DNA of 64,000 bases from Sphingorhabdus sp. EL138 (lineage in GTDB: Bacteria; Pseudomonadota; Alphaproteobacteria; Sphingomonadales; Sphingomonadaceae): contig NZ_CAMDCK010000008.1 in NCBI RefSeq assembly GCF_945890115.1, forward strand, positions 1-64,000, given 5' to 3'. The notes below the pieces were generated by a model. The model did not search any database, had not been told where the DNA came from, and saw only the letters and a program-made list of their open reading frames with translations. Position numbers and translations under genes: made by a program. Each line of letters begins with the position of its first letter. The stretch's first letter is position 1. Positions 26,457-34,869 of this stretch are shown here, in pieces.

Positions 26457-27506
26457 ATGGAAATTATGCCCGACCAAAGCCGCATCTATCTTGATCATGC
26501 CGCCACGACGCCCGTCATTCCGGCGGCGCGTGCGGCGATGGCCGAAGCCATGGTGCACTGGGCCAATCCGTCATCGCCGCATCAAGAGGGCAGGGCAGCC
26601 CGCTTTGCGCTAGAGGACGCACGCAGGCGGATTGCAGCCGCGCTGGATTGGGATGGAGAAGTCATCCTGACGAGCGGAGCCAGCGAAGCGATTGCACTTG
26701 GGCTTCGGGGCACAACCGCGGTGGCGAGTGCGGTGGAGCATGATGCGGTGCTGGCGGTGGCTGGGCCGAACCGTTTGCCGGTAGGGGATGATGGGCAGGT
26801 CGATGTCGGTGCGATTATTGGCAACGCCCGATTTGCCGTTCAATCCGTGAACAATGAAACTGGCGTCATCCAGCCCATAAAGGAGATTGCGGGCGCTGTG
26901 CGGGCCGTTGGCGGCATATTCTTCGCCGATTGTTCCCAGAGCGCTGGAAAACTGCCGCTCCCCGATGCGGATATGATTGCGGTCTCGGCGCATAAATTGG
27001 GCGGACCGCCGGGCATGGGTGCATTGCTCGTGCGCAATCTTGGATTATTGTCACCGACGGGTGGTCAAGAGCAAGGCTACCGACGCGGGACGGAGAATTT
27101 GCCTGCGGCGATCGGATTTGCAGCGGCGCTTGAGGCGGGGTTTTTGTGGATGGAAAACGCGGTGCGCCTCCGCAAAACATTGGAGGTCGCGGTTGTCGAA
27201 TCTGGCGGCGTTGTCATTGCATCGGAAAGCAACCGGTTAGCAACCATCGGCAGTTACCATATGCCAGGCGTTGCCGCATCGAGCCAGCTTATCAATTTCG
27301 ATATGGCGGGGATCGCAGTTTCTGCGGGCAGCGCCTGCTCGTCGGGGACGCTGAAAACCAGCCATGTGCTGGGTGCGATGGGATGGGATGATAGATCCGC
27401 GTCCGAAGTCATCCGCGTCAGCTTTGGCGCTGCCACGAATGACGTTGACATCACCCGTTTCATCGATGTTTGGCGCAACATTGCCGCCCGCGCAAAAGCC
27501 GCATGA
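26457..27506 (+). CDS. Cysteine desulfurase (NifS/IscS family), first copy
   Basis: A PLP enzyme that removes sulfur from cysteine for Fe-S clusters or tRNA thiolation. Residues by position (349 aa from ATG 26457): YLDHAATTP at the start, His95 (VEHDAV), the PLP Lys180 (SAHKLGG) and the sulfur-carrying Cys294 in the GSACSSGTLKTSH loop. It is shorter than IscS (~404), so closer to the IscS-like small group. The last codon overlaps the start of the second copy (ATGA). A start at 26466 is equally possible. Confidence 0.9.
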   Translation: MEIMPDQSRIYLDHAATTPVIPAARAAMAEAMVHWANPSSPHQEGRAARFALEDARRRIAAALDWDGEVILTSGASEAIALGLRGTTAVASAVEHDAVLAVAGPNRLPVGDDGQVDVGAIIGNARFAVQSVNNETGVIQPIKEIAGAVRAVGGIFFADCSQSAGKLPLPDADMIAVSAHKLGGPPGMGALLVRNLGLLSPTGGQEQGYRRGTENLPAAIGFAAALEAGFLWMENAVRLRKTLEVAVVESGGVVIASESNRLATIGSYHMPGVAASSQLINFDMAGIAVSAGSACSSGTLKTSHVLGAMGWDDRSASEVIRVSFGAATNDVDITRFIDVWRNIAARAKAA

Positions 27507-28648
27507 TATATCTAGACTATCAAGCCACGACGCCGCTCGCGCCCGAAGCCTTTTCGGCAATGGAGCCTTGGCTAAAGACCGGATTTGCGAACCCGCATAG
27601 CATGCATGCAGCGGGCAGAGCAGCGGCAGCGGCGGTTGAGGTCGCCCGCGATCGGATCGCGGCTTTGTTGCCGCCCGGCGGGCGCGTTATCTTTACCTCA
27701 GGCGCGACAGAAGCAATAAATTTGGCGATTATGGGAACTGGTCTGCCGGTCAGCGCCGCTGCGACTGAGCATGCGGCGGTTCTGGATTGCGTAAAGCATT
27801 TGGGTGGTAATATCCTCCCCATCGACTTGCGATGGGGAGGTGGCAGTTGCCTTGCAACTGACGGAGGGGCTTCTTCAATATTGGGACAGGTTGTATCCAG
27901 TTCCCCTCCACCGCTCGACCTTGTCGAGCGGTCCCCCTCCCCATCGCAAGTCGATGGGGAGGAATTGCTCGCCATCATGCTTATCAACAACGAAATTGGA
28001 ACCATTCAACCTATTGCCGATCTCGCCGCCGCCGCCCACGCTCAAAATAAGCTGTTCCTATGCGATGCCGTGCAAGCATTTGGCCGTATGCCTATTCCAG
28101 ACGGCCCGGACATGATCGCGATTTCCGCGCATAAAATATACGGACCAAAGGGCATCGGCGCTTTGTGGGTGCGCGATGGCGTTTCACTGGCCCCACAAAT
28201 GCTGGGCGGGGGGCAAGAGCAAGGCATGCGCTCTGGCACGCTCTCACCTGCTTTATGTGCTGGCTTTGGCGCTGCTGCAAAATTGGCGGCAGAAAGGATG
28301 GAAACAGATGCGGAGCATGTCTCCGCCCTGTGGGACCGCGCTTTGGCAGCGTTCGCAGACTGGACCATCAATGGCGCGACGAATGAGCGCTATAAAGGTA
28401 ACCTCAACATCCGCCGCGAAGGTATTGACGCGGGACGGCTGATCTCGGAATGCCGAAACATCGCATTTTCCGCCGGCAGCGCATGTGCAAGCGGGTCCGG
28501 TCGGCCAAGCCATGTGTTACGCGCGATCGGTCTGACTGACGCACAGGCAAAATCTTCCATCCGCTTGGGCTTTGGCCGCTATACGACGGCTGCAGAGATT
28601 GATATTGCAGCCGAGGCTATCAACCGAGCAGCAGAGGCGATGTTATGA
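27503..28648 (+). CDS. Cysteine desulfurase, second copy, with palindromic element read in frame
   Basis: A paralogue of the preceding gene: YLDYQATTP, His90, PLP Lys211 (SAHKIYG) and Cys328 (GSACASGSGRPSH) are all kept, so it may still be active. Between His90 and INNEIG (162) lie 72 residues, whereas copy one has 37 in the same stretch. Residues ~104-154 are encoded by a 149-bp palindromic element. The insert puts a Pro/Ser/Gly-rich, unconserved stretch near the active-site region. It overlaps both neighbours by 4 nt, implying one operon with the ferredoxin. Confidence 0.88.
   Translation: MIYLDYQATTPLAPEAFSAMEPWLKTGFANPHSMHAAGRAAAAAVEVARDRIAALLPPGGRVIFTSGATEAINLAIMGTGLPVSAAATEHAAVLDCVKHLGGNILPIDLRWGGGSCLATDGGASSILGQVVSSSPPPLDLVERSPSPSQVDGEELLAIMLINNEIGTIQPIADLAAAAHAQNKLFLCDAVQAFGRMPIPDGPDMIAISAHKIYGPKGIGALWVRDGVSLAPQMLGGGQEQGMRSGTLSPALCAGFGAAAKLAAERMETDAEHVSALWDRALAAFADWTINGATNERYKGNLNIRREGIDAGRLISECRNIAFSAGSACASGSGRPSHVLRAIGLTDAQAKSSIRLGFGRYTTAAEIDIAAEAINRAAEAML
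27814..27962. repeat. 149-bp palindromic element inside a coding sequence
   Basis: The two 27-bp ends (27814-27840 and 27936-27962) are perfect inverted copies of each other, and each is itself a hairpin (CCTCCCCATCG stem, 5-nt loop). Two more hairpins lie inside: CAGTTGC-CTT-GCAACTG (27844-27860) and CCGCTCGAC-CTT-GTCGAGCGG (27911-27931). No stop appears in the desulfurase frame. It resembles intergenic sphingomonad palindromes, but here it is translated. Confidence 0.85.
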
Positions 28649-28977
28649 TCACAGTCACGTTCATCAATGCCGACGGCGAATCGCGGGAGGTGCAAGCGGT
28701 TGACGGCCAGAGCTTGCTTGATCTCGCGCAAGCCGCCGGACAGCCGCTTGAGGGCACCTGCGAAGGCCAAATGGCGTGTTCCACCTGCCATGTGATCATT
28801 GATAAGGATTGGTTCGACAGGCTCCCCCGCGCGGTTGAGGATGAGGAAGATATGCTTGATCTCGCTAGTGGCGCACGACGCACGAGCCGCCTGTCGTGCC
28901 AAATCATCCTGACGCCCGAACTTGACGGGTTGCTTGTCCATGTTCCGGCGGAAAGCCGAAATATGCAGGGTCTGTGA
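28645..28977 (+). CDS. 2Fe-2S ferredoxin, adrenodoxin type
   Basis: A 110-residue electron carrier. The cluster ligands follow C-x5-C-x2-C-...-C: CEGQMACSTC then LSC. The sequence DGQSLLDLAQAAGQPLEGTCEGQ and ERLPR-like WFDRLPRAVEDEEDMLDLA is typical of ISC-type ferredoxins (Fdx/FdxB). Its start overlaps the second desulfurase stop by 4 nt (ATGA). It likely gives electrons for Fe-S assembly by the desulfurases. No scaffold (iscU/sufU) is next to it. Confidence 0.92.
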   Translation: MITVTFINADGESREVQAVDGQSLLDLAQAAGQPLEGTCEGQMACSTCHVIIDKDWFDRLPRAVEDEEDMLDLASGARRTSRLSCQIILTPELDGLLVHVPAESRNMQGL

Positions 28978-29009
28978 CCGCCTTCACTTCCCATTCACGA
29001 AAAAGCGCC

Positions 29010-29015
29010 TATATG
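29010..29015 (+). promoter_or_regulatory. Candidate -10 box of ssrA
   Basis: TATATG lies 8 bp before the GCCGGG-TTCG-CCCGGC hairpin that should open the tmRNA precursor. A weak -35 (TTCCCA, 28988-28993) lies 16 bp upstream. Assignment is by position only. Confidence 0.35.
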
Positions 29016-29016
29016 T

Positions 29017-29330
29017 GTCGTTGCCGGGTTCGCCCGGCTATGGTGATAAATTGCGATGTGCAATAGGTGCAGCGGACCCGGGGGCGGTACCCGGCAGCTC
29101 CACCAAAATCTCTGTTTGTCAGAGGTCTTGGAGGGGCTGAACTAGGATCGACGTGCGTTGAAAAGCATTGTTTTTGCCCGGCATGAATAAGCCGTGAAAT
29201 GGTTCATAACCAATAGGTGCAAACGATAACTCAGCACTTGCTCTCGCAGCGTAATTTTGGGCCTCACGGTCTGAATTTACACTAAAAGAACGCGGCCGAA
29301 CCGGCCGGGCAACAGAAAGGTTACAGCGGC
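29017..29330 (+). ncRNA. ssrA: tmRNA, circularly permuted (two-piece)
   Basis: The tmRNA rescues ribosomes stalled on broken mRNA. Here the 3' tRNA-like piece comes first and ends in CCA at 29103-29105 (GGCAGCTCCACCA). The message piece follows, starting GGGGCTGAACTAGGATCGAC at 29133. GGGGCT pairs with AGCTCC to make the acceptor stem across the two pieces. The 27-nt stretch between them is the part removed in processing. The tag frame 29219-29254 (GCA AAC GAT ... TAA) encodes ANDNSALALAA, a typical sphingomonad ending. Piece ends at 29017 and 29330 are approximate. Confidence 0.93.
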
Positions 29331-29367
29331 CCCCCGGAGCCGGGCAACAGAATCCGGGACCTTTTTT
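29316..29367 (+). terminator. Terminator after ssrA
   Basis: A two-part stem (AAAGGT/ACCTTT outside, CCCGGA/TCCGGG inside) is followed by a run of T at 29362-29367, in the plus direction. It lies in a region with three GCCGGGCAACAGAA copies (29304, 29339, 29378). Confidence 0.6.
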
Positions 29368-29490
29368 ATACGCGCGTGCCGGGCAACAGAATCCCCCCGC
29401 TAACGCCACGCATTTGCAGCGACAGGGATGTTTGAGTCCTATTTGCAGATTAAAGTCCGAACTGCGCGCTTCTGGTAAGACTTTCGATGG

Positions 29491-30744
29491 TCAGGCGAGC
29501 GCGATAAGGTCCGTGGCTCTCAACAACGCCAATCGCGCCGACCGGACCTTATTCAACAAGTCGGGGTCGCCAAGCTGGTTCGGCGCAATGGTTTCGGGCC
29601 AGTGCGCGGCAACAACTTCCTTTATGGTGTCCAGTTTTTTCGCATCGGCGATAAAGCGTGGGTCAACGGTTGCAGGGTCGGCAACGACACGCAGGCGCAA
29701 GCAGGCCGGGCCGCCGCCATTTGCCATCGATTGGCGCACGTCCACCGGTACAAGCTTGCGGATGGGGCCATTACCGTCGATCATTTCGGTCAGCCAGCCC
29801 CAAACCCGCGCATTTTCTTGCGCTTCATTGGGCAGGATAAGCGCCATGCCGCGGTCGGGCAGTGTCACCAACTGCGCATTGAATAAATAGCTTTGAATGG
29901 CGTCTGCGAGGCTAACGCGGTCTGCTGGGACGATGATGATCTCTGCCTCAGGCATAAGTCGTTTGATGTCGGCATAGGTCTGTTCTGGGTGCTCAAACGC
30001 CTGTTCATGCGTGAAAAGCACGCGTTCATTTGCCACGGCGACGACATCATTGTGAAACGCCCCAGCGGCGATGGCCATTTCGGATTGCTGCACGAACAAA
30101 GTTTTGGCCGGATCAAGCCGGTGCGCACGCGCTATGGCCTTTGACGCCTCAATATGCTGCCGCGCAGGGAAGGGCCCGCCGGTTTTGCCATAGACAAATA
30201 TTTCGATACCCGCTGCATCATGCGATACACATAAACGCATGAAATTGGCTGCACCTTCGTCGCCAAATGGCGCTGGCACCGGTCCATTCACCGCAAAATA
30301 CCGTTCGTTCGCGAAGGCCAACTGCAACTGCGCCAGCGTCCCTGTCCACTCATGGCTTCGGTGGGCCATGGTGAGCAGATTTGCCGCCGACAGATGGCAT
30401 TTGCCATCGGCTGTGTCCGGTGCAGGCGAAACGGTAGCTGCGTTTGCCGCCCACATGGACGAAGCCGAAAAAGCGGCAGCCCGAATATGTGGCTCCGCCG
30501 ATTGCATATCGGTTGCAAGTCCGCTGAGCCAATGGTGGTTTGGTCGGTCGAGCGGCATGAAGAATCCTTGTGCCAGCCCAAGAGCAATGTTGGCGCGCAT
30601 TTTCTCAATGCCCTGCAACGCCGCAGCTTTGGGGTAAGATGCCGCGCCAGCGTTGTTTGACGATGCCAAATTGCCAAGGCTTAGCCCGGCATAATTATGG
30701 CTTGGACCTATGATTCCGTCAAAATTGATTTCGAGCAAAGCCAT
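29491..30744 (-). CDS. astB: N-succinylarginine dihydrolase
   Basis: Hydrolyses N2-succinylarginine to succinylornithine with release of NH3 and CO2, the second step of the arginine succinyltransferase pathway. The family start NFDGIIGPSHNYAGLSLGNLAS, RPNHHWLSGLATDMQSAEPHI and the C-terminal NGGGPACLRLRVVAD are present. At 417 residues it is slightly shorter than E. coli AstB (447). ATG 30744 overlaps the astA stop (TAATG). Confidence 0.96.
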   Translation of the reverse strand: MALLEINFDGIIGPSHNYAGLSLGNLASSNNAGAASYPKAAALQGIEKMRANIALGLAQGFFMPLDRPNHHWLSGLATDMQSAEPHIRAAAFSASSMWAANAATVSPAPDTADGKCHLSAANLLTMAHRSHEWTGTLAQLQLAFANERYFAVNGPVPAPFGDEGAANFMRLCVSHDAAGIEIFVYGKTGGPFPARQHIEASKAIARAHRLDPAKTLFVQQSEMAIAAGAFHNDVVAVANERVLFTHEQAFEHPEQTYADIKRLMPEAEIIIVPADRVSLADAIQSYLFNAQLVTLPDRGMALILPNEAQENARVWGWLTEMIDGNGPIRKLVPVDVRQSMANGGGPACLRLRVVADPATVDPRFIADAKKLDTIKEVVAAHWPETIAPNQLGDPDLLNKVRSARLALLRATDLIALA

Positions 30745-31775
30745 TAAGACCGCTCCACATAAGTCACCTGATCGCCTACCGAAATATTCAGCGCCCGCGC
30801 ACATTCCGCATCCATAATGACGTTATCGCCGCGATCATCAATCCAGCCATAAGCGGCCTTAAATGCGTGCAAGCGGCCTAAGGTAAGCAACTTTTTTTGG
30901 TCGCTTTTCTGTTCGCCTGCGGAATGGCTTATCTCCGTTATCGTCACATCCTTTGCCTCGCGGATGCTCCGGATTTGGTCCGTGCGGGCGGTCATGGTGG
31001 GGCCGCCGTCAAAAATGTCGATGTAATTTTCCCATGCGAATCCCTCATTTTCCAGCATACGCATGGCCGCGCGGCCAGAAGGATGCGGCACGCCAATAAC
31101 GGTCTTTGCGCTTTCCTGAAGCATGGCGATATACACTGGGTGCTTGGGCATGAGGTCGGCGATGAATTGGTTGCCGAATTTCCCATTGAATTCGTCTGCT
31201 TCTTGAAAGCTCATCCCGAAAAAGCGTCCGGCAACACCATCCCAAAAAGGAGAGCCTCCCGCCTCGTCAATCACGCCGCGCAATTCGGCAATGGTTCTGT
31301 CGGCGAACCTTTCGCGGTGGTTACGAATGAAAAGATAACGGCTGCGCGCTATCAGCATGCCTAGCCCGCCAGCGCGTTCACCGGGGTGCAGGAACAAACC
31401 GCCGACTTCGGTGGTGCCTTCAAGATCAGTCGAGAGGTTGAGAATGTCCGCCCGGAATGTGCGTTCCAATTCCACACTATGCTGAGTCAGCGCGCCAATG
31501 CGATAGCTGTAAAAAGGCCATCTCTGTCCAACTTTGCCAAAGATCTGGCAAGTGCCGCGCACTTCGCCGGTGAGGCTGTTCTGCAATACAAACACATAGA
31601 GGTCGTCGGCAACATCATCCGCCACTCGGTCAAATCCAGCGGCAGACCGTTCCAGTTTTTCGGACAGCGCTTTCTTGTCCGGCGGCAGGTTGGTGAAACC
31701 ACCGCCGGTGCGTTTCGCCATTTCGTAAATTGGTTGCAAATCGCCCATATTCGCCGGGCGGATGAGGAAAGTCAT
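30744..31775 (-). CDS. astA: Arginine N-succinyltransferase
   Basis: Transfers succinate from succinyl-CoA to the alpha-amino group of arginine, the first step of the AST route. The AstA fold (an acyl-CoA N-acyltransferase) shows MTFLIRPANMGDLQPIYEMAKRTGGGFTNLPPD and EVGGLFLHPGERAGGLGMLIARSRYLFI. Only one astA is present; many bacteria have heterodimeric AruF/AruG. It overlaps the hydrolase upstream (ATGA) and astB downstream. astC, astD and astE are not in the window. Confidence 0.95.
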   Translation of the reverse strand: MTFLIRPANMGDLQPIYEMAKRTGGGFTNLPPDKKALSEKLERSAAGFDRVADDVADDLYVFVLQNSLTGEVRGTCQIFGKVGQRWPFYSYRIGALTQHSVELERTFRADILNLSTDLEGTTEVGGLFLHPGERAGGLGMLIARSRYLFIRNHRERFADRTIAELRGVIDEAGGSPFWDGVAGRFFGMSFQEADEFNGKFGNQFIADLMPKHPVYIAMLQESAKTVIGVPHPSGRAAMRMLENEGFAWENYIDIFDGGPTMTARTDQIRSIREAKDVTITEISHSAGEQKSDQKKLLTLGRLHAFKAAYGWIDDRGDNVIMDAECARALNISVGDQVTYVERS

Positions 31776-32980
31776 AAGGCCCCTTTTTCTGATAAACGCA
31801 TGATGGTCAGTGCGGACAATTGCGCGCGCTCGGTTAGGCTTTCGACGATGAGGAATTCATCCTTGCTGTGAATATTGCCGCCGCGAACGCCCATCGTATC
31901 GACCACCGGGACGCCACAGGCCGCGATATTGTTACCATCGCACACACCGCCGCTGGAGCGCCAAGCGATGGATAGACCGAGATCAGCACCACATTGTTTG
32001 ACGAGGCCAAATAGCTTAGCGGCTTCGTCGTCGATTGGCTTGGGTGGGCGACCAAAACTGCCATGCAGATGGGCGCGCACCTCATGTTCGCGTTCGATGT
32101 CGGCGATGATCCGATGCAAATCTGCCTCAGTTTGTGTCACAATCTTCGGAGTGCGTGGCCGGAAGTTCACGCGCAATATTGCGTGATCGGGCACGACATT
32201 ATTAGGACCGCCACCTTCGATTTTGGCGGGGTTAATCGATAGCCCTTCGCGCGAGAGCCGCTTGAGGCGAAGCGCGAGATCCGCTGCCGCCAATACCGCA
32301 TTGCGGCCATCATCGGGGTTGCGGCCAGCATGAGCGGCTATGCCTGAAAAAATCACCGAGAAATTGCCACTCCCGCCACGTGCCCCAGCCAGCGTGCCGT
32401 CGGGCAGTGCAGGTTCATAGGTCAACGCTGCCAACTTGTTCTGCGCAAGCTCGGCAATCAGTTTCGCGGATGAAGGTGAGCCAACTTCCTCATCGCTGTT
32501 AATGAGGACTTGGTACCCTGTACGCGAAATTTTTGTCGAAAGTTCCATCGCGCGCAATGCGGCGAGCATGACGGATATGCCGCCTTTCATGTCGGCAACA
32601 CCGGGACCATTTAGGACGCCGTCATCTAACCAGCGCAGCTTCTGAAACTCATGGTCTGCAGGAAAAACCGTGTCCATATGACCCGTGAACAACAATTGTG
32701 TTGGCGCATGAGGGCGCACGGTAACCAAAAGATGTTGCCCATGCGCGACCGTTTTGATCGATCCGTCGGCTAGTACGCGGTCGACCGGTTCGGGATTAAC
32801 CAGAGCAACCTCGCCAGGAAGAACCGAAAACGCGTCGGCCAACATTTTCGCGGTCGTCGCTAAGCCATCGAGATTGCTTGAACCGCTGTTCACCGCGGAC
32901 CAGCTTTGCACTTGCTCAAGCATGGAGCGCTGTTGAATTGTTTCAAGAACCTGTCGTTCGCTGTCGGTTAGCCTATGCAT
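31772..32980 (-). CDS. M20-family metallohydrolase of the ast operon
   Basis: A dinuclear zinc hydrolase of the ArgE/DapE/CPG2 type, 402 residues. The ligands are in TGHMDTVFP (His, Asp), GVADMKGG (Asp), NSDEEVGSP (Glu catalytic pair) and the C-terminal NIHSKDEFL (His). Its product starts the transcript with astA and astB and may remove the succinyl group (a substitute for AstE) or an acetyl/glutamyl group. Which one is inference. Confidence 0.85.
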   Translation of the reverse strand: MHRLTDSERQVLETIQQRSMLEQVQSWSAVNSGSSNLDGLATTAKMLADAFSVLPGEVALVNPEPVDRVLADGSIKTVAHGQHLLVTVRPHAPTQLLFTGHMDTVFPADHEFQKLRWLDDGVLNGPGVADMKGGISVMLAALRAMELSTKISRTGYQVLINSDEEVGSPSSAKLIAELAQNKLAALTYEPALPDGTLAGARGGSGNFSVIFSGIAAHAGRNPDDGRNAVLAAADLALRLKRLSREGLSINPAKIEGGGPNNVVPDHAILRVNFRPRTPKIVTQTEADLHRIIADIEREHEVRAHLHGSFGRPPKPIDDEAAKLFGLVKQCGADLGLSIAWRSSGGVCDGNNIAACGVPVVDTMGVRGGNIHSKDEFLIVESLTERAQLSALTIMRLSEKGAL

Positions 32981-33031
32981 GACCTGATCTTAGCTTTGGT
33001 CGCTTAAAAGGACCACCCCTAGCGTATGGGA

Positions 33032-33856
33032 TTATCCAACTTCCCGTGCGAGCGCGCACCATTCGGCTATGTTTATGGTTTCAGGACGTCGATCTTCGGC
33101 AATGCCGGTTTTATGGAGTGCCTCCAAAGCGCCAGGGACGCCCTTCAGGCTTTGTCGCAGCATTTTGCGCCTCTGCCCGAAGGCGGCACCCGTCAGATTT
33201 TCCAAAACGGACATTTTAACGCCACTGGCCGCGTCCTTTGGCGTGATGTGCACTACGGCGGACATGACCTTTGGCGGCGGGGTAAAAGCGGAGCGATGGA
33301 CTGGCATTGCAATTGACGCATTCGAACGCCACTGCGCCAAAATCGCTAAGCGGCCAAAAGCGCTGGTGCCAGGGGAGGATACTATCCTGTCAGCAACTTC
33401 GCGCTGGAACATAAGCGTCAGGCTTTTCCAAATTGGTGGCCATGCATTGCCGCTAAGCCAGCCAACGGCCAGTGCCGTCCCAACATTGTAGGGCAGGTTG
33501 GAAACGATGTGAAATGGCGCGCCGATTTCGGCAAAAGGATCGATTTTGAGGGCGTCCCCTTCAATAAAGCGCAATTGGCCGGGAAATGCCTCCGCCAACT
33601 CGGCAAGCGCTGGTAAGCAGCGATGGTCGCGCTCTACGGCCACAACATGTGCGCCAGCGCGTAACAGCGCGCGTGTGAGGCCACCGGGACCTGGTCCTAC
33701 CTCATACACATGCTCGCCCGCCAACGGGCCGGGAATAGCTGCGATGCGATCCAGCAGCTTCTCATCAAAAAGGAAGTTTTGGCCAAGTGCCTTGCTGGCA
33801 GACAGGCCATGGCGGGCAATGACGTCCCTAAGTGGGGGCAGCGAAACCGTCATCAA
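33032..33856 (-). CDS. rsmA: 16S rRNA (A1518/A1519) dimethyltransferase
   Basis: Dimethylates two adenosines in helix 45 of 16S rRNA. The SAM site YEVGPGPGGLTRALLRAGAHVVAVE and the catalytic NLPYNVGT motif (motif IV) are visible. The C-terminal domain runs to about residue 274. Its start overlaps the pdxA stop (ATGA), as in the conserved lptD-surA-pdxA-rsmA operon. All key residues are present. Confidence 0.97.
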   Translation of the reverse strand: MMTVSLPPLRDVIARHGLSASKALGQNFLFDEKLLDRIAAIPGPLAGEHVYEVGPGPGGLTRALLRAGAHVVAVERDHRCLPALAELAEAFPGQLRFIEGDALKIDPFAEIGAPFHIVSNLPYNVGTALAVGWLSGNAWPPIWKSLTLMFQREVADRIVSSPGTSAFGRLAILAQWRSNASIAMPVHRSAFTPPPKVMSAVVHITPKDAASGVKMSVLENLTGAAFGQRRKMLRQSLKGVPGALEALHKTGIAEDRRPETINIAEWCALAREVG

Positions 33857-34869
33857 CCACCATCGGTGGCGGCAAGGCGGTGTAATGCCGCTGACTCCGC
33901 CATTTTGATTGCTGCGATCATCGAATATGGCAGGGCTTTGTTTTGGCCAGCGATATCGAAAGCCGTGCCATGATCTGGTGATGTCCTGACGACGGGCAAT
34001 CCAAGAGTGATGTTGACAGCATCATGGAAATACAGCGTTTTCAGGGGTATAAGCGCTTGGTCATGATAAGCGCATAAGGCGGCGTCATATTGTGCGCGCG
34101 CCTCGGCATGAAACATCGTGTCGGCAGGCAGGGGGCCTATGACGTTGAATCCTTCACTCCTGATCTGCGCAATGGCGGGCTCAAATATTTCAAGCTCCTC
34201 GCGGCCCATATGGCCCGATTCTCCGGCATGGGGGTTGAAACCAGCGACCGCGAGCCTTGGATTTTCAATTCCAAAATTGCGCTGCAATCCCTTTGCCGTG
34301 GCGCGCAGGCGTTGACGGATCAGCCGAGCATCCAGCGTCGTTGCTACATCGGCCAGCGGGATGTGTGTCGTCATTGGGACCACACGCAGGTCCGGGCCGG
34401 CGAGCATCATGATCGCATTATCCTTGGCTACGCCGCAGCGTTCAGCAATAAATTCAGTCTGGCCAGGATGCGTAAACCCAACGGCATAAAGCTGCGATTT
34501 GGAAACGGGGCCAGTGACCAAAGCGGCGGCGCTCCCTGCCCGGGCAAAGCCGATCGCCATTTCCAGCGCTTGGTATGCACAATGCGCACCGTCCAAGTCC
34601 GGAATGCCGGGGACGACCGAAAGGCAGTTGTGCAGTTGAATGACGGGAAGGGCGGTATCGAAATGCTTGAACGTATCCGCTGGGTCTTCAATGCGGACAA
34701 CTGGGCCGTGCCAGTGCGGCGCGAAACTTCCAATGTCGCCAATGGCAAAGAATGGCGCCAAGCCAGAGGCGTGACGGGCTTCCCACGCTTTTCCTATAAT
34801 CTCCGGCCCGATACCAGCCGGATCACCGACCGAAATGGCCAGCGGCAGTTCCAATCGGCCGGGCGGCAT
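33853..34869 (-). CDS. pdxA: 4-hydroxythreonine-4-phosphate dehydrogenase
   Basis: Oxidises 4-phosphohydroxy-threonine in the DXP-dependent pyridoxal phosphate pathway. Visible: ISVGDPAGIGPEI, LVTGPVSKSQLY, and the metal-binding His in TTHIPLADV and ALCAYHDQALIPLKTL; the C-terminal TSPDHGTAFDIAG is typical. Length 338 is normal. Its ATG overlaps the surA stop (TGATG). Confidence 0.96.
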   Translation of the reverse strand: MPPGRLELPLAISVGDPAGIGPEIIGKAWEARHASGLAPFFAIGDIGSFAPHWHGPVVRIEDPADTFKHFDTALPVIQLHNCLSVVPGIPDLDGAHCAYQALEMAIGFARAGSAAALVTGPVSKSQLYAVGFTHPGQTEFIAERCGVAKDNAIMMLAGPDLRVVPMTTHIPLADVATTLDARLIRQRLRATAKGLQRNFGIENPRLAVAGFNPHAGESGHMGREELEIFEPAIAQIRSEGFNVIGPLPADTMFHAEARAQYDAALCAYHDQALIPLKTLYFHDAVNITLGLPVVRTSPDHGTAFDIAGQNKALPYSMIAAIKMAESAALHRLAATDGG

